Part shown: one piece after another, positions 6,537 through 12,529 of the stretch
Position numbering within the stretch: position 1 is the first letter of the stretch
Layout: the number at the start of each line of letters is the position of its first letter
Assembly: GCA_038232695.1 (NCBI GenBank)
Contig: JBBSNI010000135.1
Location: 1-12,529 of the forward strand
Length of the DNA: 12,529 bases
Source: JAJNNC01 sp038232695
GTDB taxonomy: Bacteria > Bacteroidota > Bacteroidia > Cytophagales > Cyclobacteriaceae
Reading direction: 5' to 3'
Notes under the pieces: model-generated
Told to the model about the DNA's origin: nothing
The model's database searches: none
What the model saw: the letters and a program-made list of their open reading frames with translations, nothing else
Program-made: the position numbers and the translations under genes

Positions 6537-7406
6537 CTAATTATCCTTTCTGACGAAATGTTCTCTATAGCTACTGCCCGCCCTTCGTCCAAAGCCATAC
6601 ATACCGGAGAGTACCAGGTCAAAGGTGAAGTTATGATTAGCCTGAGGCCATGGGCGGTCTACGCGCACTTCTACGGGTACGATCACTACCGGGTATTCCG
6701 GGATGCCGGCACGCGCCCAGTCGGCAGACGTACGCATGGTTTGCAGACCCAGAGGCGCTCCAATATCGATATCAGTATCTCTCATCAAACGGGAGCGTTT
6801 ACCATTCGGCGTGAAGCCAAAAGTAGCTGTCAATTCCGGTCCGTTGTATTGCACTTTACAGGTCAATTGAATATTTACCTGTTCCACACCACTGATGGGG
6901 TTTGCTTCTCTATATTCGAAAATTACAAAATTGTTAATAATTTTTGCATTAAGCCTTACGCCAACCGGAAGATTGGTAGCGTTTACTTCCACCTTATCAG
7001 GCTTTTTCACCTTAATGTCACCCTCCATCAGTGTGTTTATTGTACTCTTAAAAAGTGTGAAACCCAGCGAGGCGCCTGCGATGACTACCGGCGGGATTTC
7101 CTGCTGGTTGTAAGATTCTGCTTCGGAAGAACCGCCCTGCCGGGTGGCTCTGCGCAGGTTGTGGGCGATGGTACGCAGGTCGCTGAGCAAAGCCGTTGCC
7201 GGATAATCGCTGCCCTGGGGCAGGTCCTGCACCCGGCTTATGCGCCCCCTGCTGGCTATGCCTGAGGAATCGCCATCATCTTCGGGTGAAAATGTCTCGT
7301 CAAAAACTTCTTCTCCTTCACTTTGTTCGTGGTATCCGTTCAAAGCGTCAGCATTGAAACCTTCCTGGAGGAAGAGTTCTCCGGGGTAAAGAGAGGGTGC
7401 AGCCAT
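6537..7406 (-). CDS. Uncharacterised beta-rich protein with acidic N-terminus, 289 aa; first gene of the cassette
   Basis: No family is recognised. The reading frame is open to a TTG at 7436, but I choose the ATG at 7406 (MAAPSLYPGELFLQEG) because the ten extra residues look unlike coding sequence. Residues 28-47 are acidic (EQSEGEEVFDETFSPEDDGD), followed by a basic stretch (ASRGRISR). A hydrophobic, small-residue segment (PPVVIAGASLGFTLF, 105-119) precedes about 160 residues of alternating beta-strand pattern with several Asn- and Val-rich strands (KVEVNATNLPVGVRLNAKI, VNIQLTCKVQYNGPELTATF, YPVVIVPVEVRVD, TFDLVLSGMYGFG). This could be a beta-sandwich, possibly a subunit or binding domain. 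There is no signal peptide. It leads the seven-gene unit, with the regulator gene upstream on the same strand. Confidence 0.82.
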   Translation of the reverse strand: MAAPSLYPGELFLQEGFNADALNGYHEQSEGEEVFDETFSPEDDGDSSGIASRGRISRVQDLPQGSDYPATALLSDLRTIAHNLRRATRQGGSSEAESYNQQEIPPVVIAGASLGFTLFKSTINTLMEGDIKVKKPDKVEVNATNLPVGVRLNAKIINNFVIFEYREANPISGVEQVNIQLTCKVQYNGPELTATFGFTPNGKRSRLMRDTDIDIGAPLGLQTMRTSADWARAGIPEYPVVIVPVEVRVDRPWPQANHNFTFDLVLSGMYGFGRRAGSSYREHFVRKDN

Positions 7407-7444
7407 GGTGGTTGTATTTTTAGATGGAAGAAACAATGCCTAAA

Positions 7445-7482
7445 ATTGAGAAGAATTCCTGAGTTGCTCAATCCCGGAATTC
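7445..7482. promoter_or_regulatory. Nested inverted repeats upstream of the cassette (candidate operator)
   Basis: Two interleaved dyads lie 39-76 nt upstream of the chosen ATG of the first cassette gene. One is ATTGAG (7445-7450) with CTCAAT (7467-7472). The other is GAATTCC (7453-7459) with GGAATTC (7476-7482). Each arm pair has centre-to-centre spacing of about two helical turns (22-23 bp), as expected for a site bound by a dimeric regulator; the LuxR-type protein encoded just upstream is the natural candidate. A stem-loop in the leader RNA or a weak terminator for the regulator gene are alternatives. I see no convincing -33/-7 pair in the 146-nt gap. Confidence 0.4.
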
Positions 7483-7552
7483 AGGGAAAATAAAGCCTGT
7501 TTTTTCACTTTTTGCAGAGGGTGTTTTAACAAATGCCAGAGATATGATAACT

Positions 7553-8311
7553 TTAATCAATATATTCATGTGCCGCCTTGATGAGTTCAGGGGTGTTCTT
7601 CACCTGAAACTTCATCAGCAGGTTCTTCCGGTGCGACTCTACCGTGTGGTTGCTGATGTGCAGGTGAGAAGCCAGAATTTTGGTAGAAAATCCTCTGGAC
7701 AACAAATTGAGGATCTCTATTTCACGGTGGGTAATAATTTTTAAATCTCCTCTTAAACTGCTATGTGCTTCCCGGACCAAACCATGCAGTTGCTCTATCA
7801 TCATCTGAAGGGTGGAGAACGCTTTTTCATTATCTATACCTGTCCGCCAGGGATCGTCATATTCTTCTTTCGCTTCTTCCTTGATGATGCCAACAAAATA
7901 CTGCCCTTTAAAAAACGGTCTTTCATCATACAGGGTCATGAATATTTTTACCGGCAGATAGCTTCCATCCGCCTTGCGTATGCTGCACTGATCTTTGTAC
8001 CGCTGGCCCGGTCTGAAAGTAAATTCCCCTACCTGCTTCAAAAGCTTGAGATAATTGCTGACCAGCCGCCTGTAATCGTCTGTTGAGATAAGGTTGCTGA
8101 TAAAAAATAAGCCTTCGTTTTCTATTCTTTCGGATGGATAGGAGAGCAGATCAGCCAGTGTTTTGCCGATAAAATCAAACCTGTTGGATAGCCTGTCCAG
8201 CAGAAATACCGTATGACAGGTCATGGTTTTAAACAGCCGCTCTAATTTTCCTTTTATATCATGCTGATCGTGATGTAAAAAATGATACAAGTCTGGGTCA
8301 TGCGTTTCCAT
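7553..8311 (-). CDS. PAS-like / LuxR-type HTH transcriptional regulator, 252 aa
   Basis: A one-component cytoplasmic transcription factor. Residues about 30-145 have the pattern of a PAS sensor domain (VFLLDRLSNRFDFIGKTLAD ... SIRKADGSYLPVKIFMTLYDE ... GQYFVGIIKE), with the strand-turn IRKADGSYLPV typical of PAS/PAC ends. Residues about 192-250 form a LuxR/GerE helix-turn-helix: THREIEILNLLSRGFSTKIL, then ASHLHISNHTVESHRKNLL and KFQVKNTPELI, with the family-typical TxREIEIL and NHTVESHRKNL blocks. There is no receiver domain. The ATG at 8311 is the first in frame. The gene points at the cassette on the same strand, 146 nt from its first ATG, so it probably controls it, itself, or the divergent ligase operon. 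The ligand is unknown. Confidence 0.9.
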   Translation of the reverse strand: METHDPDLYHFLHHDQHDIKGKLERLFKTMTCHTVFLLDRLSNRFDFIGKTLADLLSYPSERIENEGLFFISNLISTDDYRRLVSNYLKLLKQVGEFTFRPGQRYKDQCSIRKADGSYLPVKIFMTLYDERPFFKGQYFVGIIKEEAKEEYDDPWRTGIDNEKAFSTLQMMIEQLHGLVREAHSSLRGDLKIITHREIEILNLLSRGFSTKILASHLHISNHTVESHRKNLLMKFQVKNTPELIKAAHEYID

Positions 8312-8692
8312 AAGCTTTTTGCGACAAAATTTTATGAGTGATTGAGTACAAAAACCAACGATGTTAATGGAAAACTGCTATTCACATCTTTCTTTACTCG
8401 TGCCAGCTACAGTTTTACCCGGCTATACCATTTTTACAAATAAAGGTACTAATAATCCCGGCAAATCAAAGTGACAACATCAGCAGTTATACATTTATTG
8501 ATCTTTGGTCAACCTGCTAACCCTAAAAGTAATCTGCCTGAAAAAGAATTTATCCGGATAGGGTCTCTCTTAAAGCCTGTCAGAAATGGTCAGGAATCAG
8601 TAATGGCGGACTTATTGATCTTACAAAAGACAGTTTTCATAACAAAACCTATCCTTCCCCGCTTTTAACCTATATATAATTTTTTTACTTGT
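8312..8692. other. 381-nt divergent intergenic control region
   Basis: This separates the leftward regulator gene from the rightward ligase operon. It is A/T-rich and contains the 11-nt direct repeat TTATTGATCTT at 8495-8505 and 8612-8622 (117 nt apart), and the perfect 10-bp palindrome TATCCGGATA at 8551-8560. A 65-codon frame from a GTG at 8471 has no recognisable content and I do not call it a gene. An A/T-rich run (CCTATATATAATTTTTTTAC) lies just before the ligase ATG and may include its -7 region. No RNA gene or riboswitch is recognised. Confidence 0.5.
8410..8440 (-). promoter_or_regulatory. Possible Bacteroidota-type promoter for the regulator gene
   Basis: On the minus strand TTTG (8437-8440) is followed after exactly 19 nt by TAAAACTG (8410-8417), against the consensus TTTG-N19-TAnnTTTG; the -7 element matches four of six fixed positions. 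It would give a leader of about 95 nt before the ATG at 8311. A closer alternative, TTTTTG with AAATTTTG 16 nt downstream, ends about 15 nt before the ATG. Neither is certain. Confidence 0.3.
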
Positions 8693-10621
8693 ATGGCAGA
8701 AGGCAACATCAAATTAATCACATCCGAAGAAGAAAGGCGCACGTTTATGAACCATCTGCTGGACGACATCAAGGCGTTTGAGCAGATGTTAGCCGAAGAC
8801 CAGTTTGAGAAGGGTGTCAAGCGCATCGGCGCCGAGCAGGAGATGGTGTTTGTAGACCCGGCTTACCGCCCGGCGATGATCGGCCCGGAGATCAACCGTA
8901 AACTCGCCCAGCCTTTTGTGACCACCGAATACGCCCGCTTCAATATAGAAGTAAATGCCGACCCTGTTCCTTTTACCGGCAAATGCCTGAGCCTGCTCAA
9001 ACAGGATTTGCTTAGCAAGATCAACCTGGTCGTAGAGGAAGCCCGGCAGATGGACGCGGAGGTGCTGCTGACCGGCATACTTCCGACTATCCGCAAGTCC
9101 GACACCACGGTAGAGACGATCACGCCGGAGCCCCGCTACCATATGCTGCTGGAAAATGTAAACAACCGTCGCGGCGAACAGTATGAGTTTAACATACAGG
9201 GGCTGGACGAACTCATCACGCGCGACAATCCTTCTACCTTCGGTGGGTGTATGACCAGCCTGCAGGTGCATTTGCAGGTAGATATAGAAGAAATTATTGA
9301 CCTGTACAATTGGGCGCAACTCATCACGGCACCTACGCTGGCCTGCGCTACGTATTCTCCTCTTTTTCTGGGCAAACGCCTGTGGCACGAGACCCGGATC
9401 GCGCTGCTGCGGCAGACTACCGACACCCGCAAGCCTTACTCCAACCTGAAAAACGAAGATGCCCGCGTTTCTTTTGGCAACACCTGGGTGCAGGAGTCTA
9501 TCGCCGAGATCTTCCACGATGACATTGCCAGTTATAAAGCTTTTCTGACCAAAGAGATGGAGCAGCAGGCAACGGTTGCTTTAAAAGAAGGCAAAGTACC
9601 TAAGCTGGAAGCCCTAAGCTTTCATAATGGCACTATTTACCGCTGGAACCGTGTATGCTACGGACAAACCGGCGGCGTACCGCACCTGCGCATAGAAAAC
9701 AGGATACTCCCTGCCGGACCTACCCTGGAAGATGAGATCGCCAATGCGGCCTTCTGGCTGGGTCTGATGAACGGCATTCCCGACCGGTACAGAAACCTAC
9801 AGCAAAAGATCAACTTCGATGATGCTAAGAACAACTTTCTGAAAGCAGCGCGTCTGGGCATAGAAGTGCAGTTCCAGTGGCTCGGCGAGCAGTTGGTCTC
9901 TGCCCAGGAGTTGATCCTGGACGAACTGCTGCCCCTGGCCCGGCAGGGGTTGCAGCGGGCAGCCGTAGACGAAGCAGAAAGTGAACACTATCTGAACATT
10001 ATTGAGCAAAGGACACAAAGCGGCCGTACCGGCTCCCGCTGGATACTCAACTCTTACCACCACCTGTTGGAGGAAAGTACGCCGGACGAAGCCCTTATTG
10101 CCATCACCGCCGGTATGCTGGAGCGGCAGAAGCAAGGGCAGCCGGTACATACCTGGGAGCCTGCGGCCGCCCGCGAGGCAGGTAGCTGGCGCAACCGCTT
10201 CTGGCACTTAGAGCAGGTCATGACCAATACGCTCTATACGGTAGAAGAAGACGACATTGTGGATTTTGCCACCCATATGATGACCTGGAAGCATATCGGG
10301 CATATTCCGGTAGAGAAAGACGGTAAACTGGTTGGTCTGATCAACAAAGACACCATCATCTCCTATACGGCCGAACACCACGACAAAGACCTCTCGCAGT
10401 TGCCCGTCAAAGCGATCATGCTCACCGACCTGGTGACGGCTTCGCCGGATATGCTGGTGGTGGATGCCATCCGGCTGATCTTAGACAGTAATATTTCCTG
10501 CCTGCCGGTCGTTGCCCAGGGCAGGCTGGTCGGCATTGTGACCGAACATGATTTTGTACGTATTTCCCATCATTTATACCAGGAATTATTAAAAAGTAAT
10601 GACACAAATAGTAAGCAGTAA
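8693..10621 (+). CDS. GCS2-type glutamate-cysteine-ligase-like carboxylate-amine ligase with two CBS domains
   Basis: A predicted ATP-dependent ligase joining a carboxylate to an amine, fused to a nucleotide-sensing module; 642 aa. The GCS2-like catalytic part spans about residues 30-490: RIGAEQEMVF (44-53) is the glutamate/ATP-binding start, followed by FNIEVNADP (83-91), TSLQVHLQVD (188-197, the HxH-type strand), and HLRIENRILPAGPTL (331-345), the substrate Arg-containing strand. The C-terminus holds two CBS motifs: about 507-560 (HIGHIPVEKDGKLVGLINKD) and 574-628 (ISCLPVVAQGRLVGIVTEHD), a pair that usually binds AMP/ATP-type ligands and suggests control by energy charge. True glutathione synthesis is not implied; the substrate is unknown. 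No Shine-Dalgarno sequence precedes the ATG at 8693. It overlaps the next gene by 23 nt, so translation is probably coupled. Confidence 0.9.
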   Translation: MAEGNIKLITSEEERRTFMNHLLDDIKAFEQMLAEDQFEKGVKRIGAEQEMVFVDPAYRPAMIGPEINRKLAQPFVTTEYARFNIEVNADPVPFTGKCLSLLKQDLLSKINLVVEEARQMDAEVLLTGILPTIRKSDTTVETITPEPRYHMLLENVNNRRGEQYEFNIQGLDELITRDNPSTFGGCMTSLQVHLQVDIEEIIDLYNWAQLITAPTLACATYSPLFLGKRLWHETRIALLRQTTDTRKPYSNLKNEDARVSFGNTWVQESIAEIFHDDIASYKAFLTKEMEQQATVALKEGKVPKLEALSFHNGTIYRWNRVCYGQTGGVPHLRIENRILPAGPTLEDEIANAAFWLGLMNGIPDRYRNLQQKINFDDAKNNFLKAARLGIEVQFQWLGEQLVSAQELILDELLPLARQGLQRAAVDEAESEHYLNIIEQRTQSGRTGSRWILNSYHHLLEESTPDEALIAITAGMLERQKQGQPVHTWEPAAAREAGSWRNRFWHLEQVMTNTLYTVEEDDIVDFATHMMTWKHIGHIPVEKDGKLVGLINKDTIISYTAEHHDKDLSQLPVKAIMLTDLVTASPDMLVVDAIRLILDSNISCLPVVAQGRLVGIVTEHDFVRISHHLYQELLKSNDTNSKQ

Positions 10622-11579
10622 AGCGTTAAAGCAGACCATAACTATTGAAAGAATCTTAGGGCAGTACACCACCCACACGCCAGGACCTCATTTCCTGGTA
10701 TTTGCCGGACTGCACGGCAACGAGCCCAGCGGCGTTTTTGCCTTACAAAATGTATTCAGAAAACTCAAAGAAGACCACATACCTTTCAAAGGCCGCATCA
10801 CCGGCATTGCGGGCAACCTGCCTGCCCTGGGGGCGGGCGTGCGCTACATAGACGAAGACCTGAACAGGGTTTTCCTGCCCGGTAACATGCAGGAGGCTAA
10901 AAAACCACACCTGTATCATACAGAATTAAGAGAACTGAAAGCGCTGACCGAACTGGTGGATGAACTCACGGCAGAGGCTGCCGAAGTTTTTTTTATAGAC
11001 TGCCACAGCACTTCCTCTCAGAGTGTACCTTTTATCAGCATCAACGCCGGGTATCCGCAGACGTATCAATTTGTCAAAGGTATTCCTGTGCCCGTGGTAG
11101 CCGGTACGGAGCGGGAAATCCGCGGCTGCCTTTCTGAGTATTATAACAAGCGGGGCTTTCATGGCTTTACCTTCGAAGGCGGCCAGCACGATGGGCTGGA
11201 TACTATCTATAACCAGGAGGCTATGATCTGGCAGTCGCTTGTTCATGCCGGTTGCCTCACAGAGGATGTGGCTCATGTAGCCGTTGCAGAAACAACGCTG
11301 CTAAACGACACCACCGAGCCGCATAAGTTTTTTAGTGTAGTCTCTTCTTACAGCATCGGGGAAGGAGAGGTTTTTGAGATGGAGCCGGGCTTCGTCAACC
11401 TGCAAGCAATCAAAAAAGGGCAACTGCTGGCGCACAGCAACGGCGAACCCTTGTATGCTCCCGGCGAGGGCCGTATCCTCATGCCACTCTACCAGCAGCA
11501 GGGAAACTTCGGCTATTTCTTTGCCCGCGAGATCGACGAGTGGCATCTGCTCCGGGACGAAGTGGAGGCTACACACTAA
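10599..11579 (+). CDS. M14 family zinc hydrolase, succinylglutamate desuccinylase/aspartoacylase-like
   Basis: A 326-aa predicted zinc amidohydrolase that cleaves N-acyl amino acid type amides. Metal ligands are visible: His39 and Glu42 in FAGLHGNEPSG (35-45) and His136 in FFIDCHSTSS (131-140). The substrate-binding DLNRVF (87-92) and a candidate catalytic Glu193 in GFTFEGGQHDG also fit the AstE/AspA family. The C-terminal part (about 235-320) is a beta-barrel-like domain (GEGEVFEMEPGFVNLQAIKK, APGEGRILMPLY) as in aspartoacylases. The ATG at 10599 lies inside the end of the ligase gene; the next in-frame Met is at 97, past the zinc site, so this start or a GTG near it must be used. Pairing with a carboxylate-amine ligase suggests opposing or sequential steps on one compound. 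The stop at 11579 lies 42 nt from the convergent neighbour, with no visible terminator. Confidence 0.92.
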   Translation: MTQIVSSKALKQTITIERILGQYTTHTPGPHFLVFAGLHGNEPSGVFALQNVFRKLKEDHIPFKGRITGIAGNLPALGAGVRYIDEDLNRVFLPGNMQEAKKPHLYHTELRELKALTELVDELTAEAAEVFFIDCHSTSSQSVPFISINAGYPQTYQFVKGIPVPVVAGTEREIRGCLSEYYNKRGFHGFTFEGGQHDGLDTIYNQEAMIWQSLVHAGCLTEDVAHVAVAETTLLNDTTEPHKFFSVVSSYSIGEGEVFEMEPGFVNLQAIKKGQLLAHSNGEPLYAPGEGRILMPLYQQQGNFGYFFAREIDEWHLLRDEVEATH

Positions 11580-11621
11580 ACAGCTTACGCCATCAGACTT
11601 TGCGCATTATTATGAATAGTA

Positions 11622-12529
11622 TCAATGTACGATCATCTTTTTGCTTCCCAGCATTTTTCCATCAGCGATCAACATGTAAAGGTAAGTACCCGCCTTCAGC
11701 CCTGTGGTTGAAATCTCTGCGCTTCCCGGCCCCTTATGTAAGTGGTCTACCCGTAAGACTTCTTCTCCCAGCAAGTTGCGGATAATAAGGTAAGCTTCTC
11801 TGGCAGAAACCGGTACTTTATAGGGTATGGTGGTGGTTTGCTGCGCAGGATTAGGAATATTTTGGTAAAGTATTCCTTGCTGCCCGTTGCTTTCCGGTAT
11901 GCTTCTGCCGGTAAGCATTGTTTTGATCTCAGCCAATTGCTGTTGGATGGCTGCATTTTCCTGCTGTAGATCACTGATCTGTTTTTGCAGCAACGCTACA
12001 CTGTCCCGGTCGTTTTGCAAAGCTTTGATGGCTTCTACCAATACGGGAATCATACCTGTGTAATTCACCGCAAGGTATCCGTCTTCATCTTCTATCACCA
12101 ATTCGGGCAAAACCTCTCTCACTTCCTGGGCGATGAGTCCGTATTGTTTTCCCTGGGGAAGTTGGCGGGCAGTAGAATCACTTCCCGTTTGTTTGAACTC
12201 GTAAGTAACCCCTTGCAGCGCATTGATCTTTTCCAGTGAATGATCTACCCTGACTATATCCTTCTTAAATTTCTTGTCAGAGGGCGTATACACACTGTTG
12301 GCGTAAATGGTTCCGGGCACATAGAGCTGATAAGTAGTGCCTGTGTACCGGTAGCCGATACTGACCGTTTTATTGGTAAAATTTCCATAGATGAGCGGCG
12401 AATAAGAAGTGCTGGAGTTGGAGATATAGAGCTTATCGGCCCCCGCTTCATAATAGCCTGAATTATAGCCGACAAACACATTACCACTTCCGCTGATATT
12501 CTGGCTTCCGCTGCGGGTACCTACAAAAG
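11622..12529 (-). CDS. Secreted fibre-like protein with S74 endosialidase chaperone and type IX sorting domain (partial, 5' end missing)
   Basis: The frame is open to the right edge, so the N-terminus is missing; a GTG at 12479 is internal. Visible parts: head-type repeats (FVGTRSGSQNISGSGN then VFVGYNSGYYEAGADKLYIS) as in trimeric fibres; a neck region; an S74 intramolecular chaperone starting PSDKKFKKDI with the Ser-x4-Lys pair (Ser67, Lys72, counted from the codon at 12479) and continuing QYGLIAQEVREVLPELVI and YTGMIPVLVEAIKAL; a coiled coil (about 155-190); then ILYQNIPNPAQQTTTIPYKV to LKAGTYLYMLIADGKMLGSK, a typical type A T9SS sorting domain. The S74 family trimerises fibres and cleaves itself before the Ser. 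The protein should be exported by the type IX system after Sec export; the Sec signal lies outside the window. It is convergent with the hydrolase gene. Confidence 0.9.
   Translation of the reverse strand, partial: FVGTRSGSQNISGSGNVFVGYNSGYYEAGADKLYISNSSTSYSPLIYGNFTNKTVSIGYRYTGTTYQLYVPGTIYANSVYTPSDKKFKKDIVRVDHSLEKINALQGVTYEFKQTGSDSTARQLPQGKQYGLIAQEVREVLPELVIEDEDGYLAVNYTGMIPVLVEAIKALQNDRDSVALLQKQISDLQQENAAIQQQLAEIKTMLTGRSIPESNGQQGILYQNIPNPAQQTTTIPYKVPVSAREAYLIIRNLLGEEVLRVDHLHKGPGSAEISTTGLKAGTYLYMLIADGKMLGSKKMIVH

Noticed and set aside
1243..7406. Contractile injection system, gas vesicle or prophage
   Set aside because: No sheath, tube, baseplate, AAA+ ATPase, GvpA-like, terminase or portal sequence is recognisable among the seven genes.
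7407..7436. TTG start at 7436 adding ten residues to the first cassette protein
   Set aside because: An ATG lies 30 nt downstream, and the extra residues look like translated leader sequence.
8471..8668. A 65-codon frame from a GTG start in the divergent intergenic region
   Set aside because: There is no Shine-Dalgarno, domain or signal sequence, and it lies in an A/T-rich control region with repeats; a small gene cannot be excluded but is not supported.
11622..12529. Phage tail-fibre gene (S74 chaperone domain)
   Set aside because: The C-terminus is a type IX sorting domain and there are no phage genes nearby, so this is a cell-surface or secreted protein.

Overview
The window looks like chromosomal DNA from a member of the Bacteroidota (Cytophagales, Chitinophagales or Saprospirales type). 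Three things point there: a DNA polymerase III alpha subunit with a 3'-5' exonuclease domain fused to its N-terminus, a C-terminal type IX secretion sorting domain, and A/T-rich translation starts mostly without Shine-Dalgarno sequences. The lineage is inferred from these traits, not from a marker gene. No tRNA, rRNA, CRISPR array, insertion sequence or phage structural gene is recognisable.

Layout. (1) 1-1001, minus: the N-terminal third of a DnaE with exonuclease and PHP domains, running off the left edge. (2) 1002-1242: intergenic, with a short perfect dyad. (3) 1243-7406, minus: a compact seven-gene cassette. In transcription order it holds proteins of 289, 281, 136, 299, 152 and 216 aa that I cannot assign to families, then a 603-aa leaderless CspA-like subtilase. 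Gaps are 20-51 nt. (4) 7553-8311, minus: a PAS-like/LuxR-HTH regulator directly upstream of the cassette; the 146 nt between them carry nested inverted repeats. (5) 8312-8692: a 381-nt divergent control region. (6) 8693-11579, plus: two overlapping genes, a GCS2-type carboxylate-amine ligase with two CBS domains and an M14 aspartoacylase/succinylglutamate desuccinylase-like zinc hydrolase. (7) 11622-12529, minus: the C-terminal part of a secreted fibre-like protein with head-type repeats, an S74 (endosialidase) chaperone, a coiled coil and a type IX sorting domain.

The candidate for an undescribed system is the seven-gene cassette plus its regulator. Three of its proteins share one layout: an acidic, disordered N-terminus, then a hydrophobic or Gly-rich helix, then a basic stretch or a folded domain. 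Others are coiled-coil or Met-rich helical proteins, and one carries a four-cysteine zinc knuckle. The set ends with an apparently active subtilase that lacks a signal peptide. This suggests a multi-subunit assembly or effector set made in the cytoplasm and processed by its own protease under LuxR-type control. That is inference; no member gives a direct functional assignment.

The ligase/hydrolase pair is a second unit that plausibly makes and breaks an amide bond on an unidentified carboxylate metabolite.
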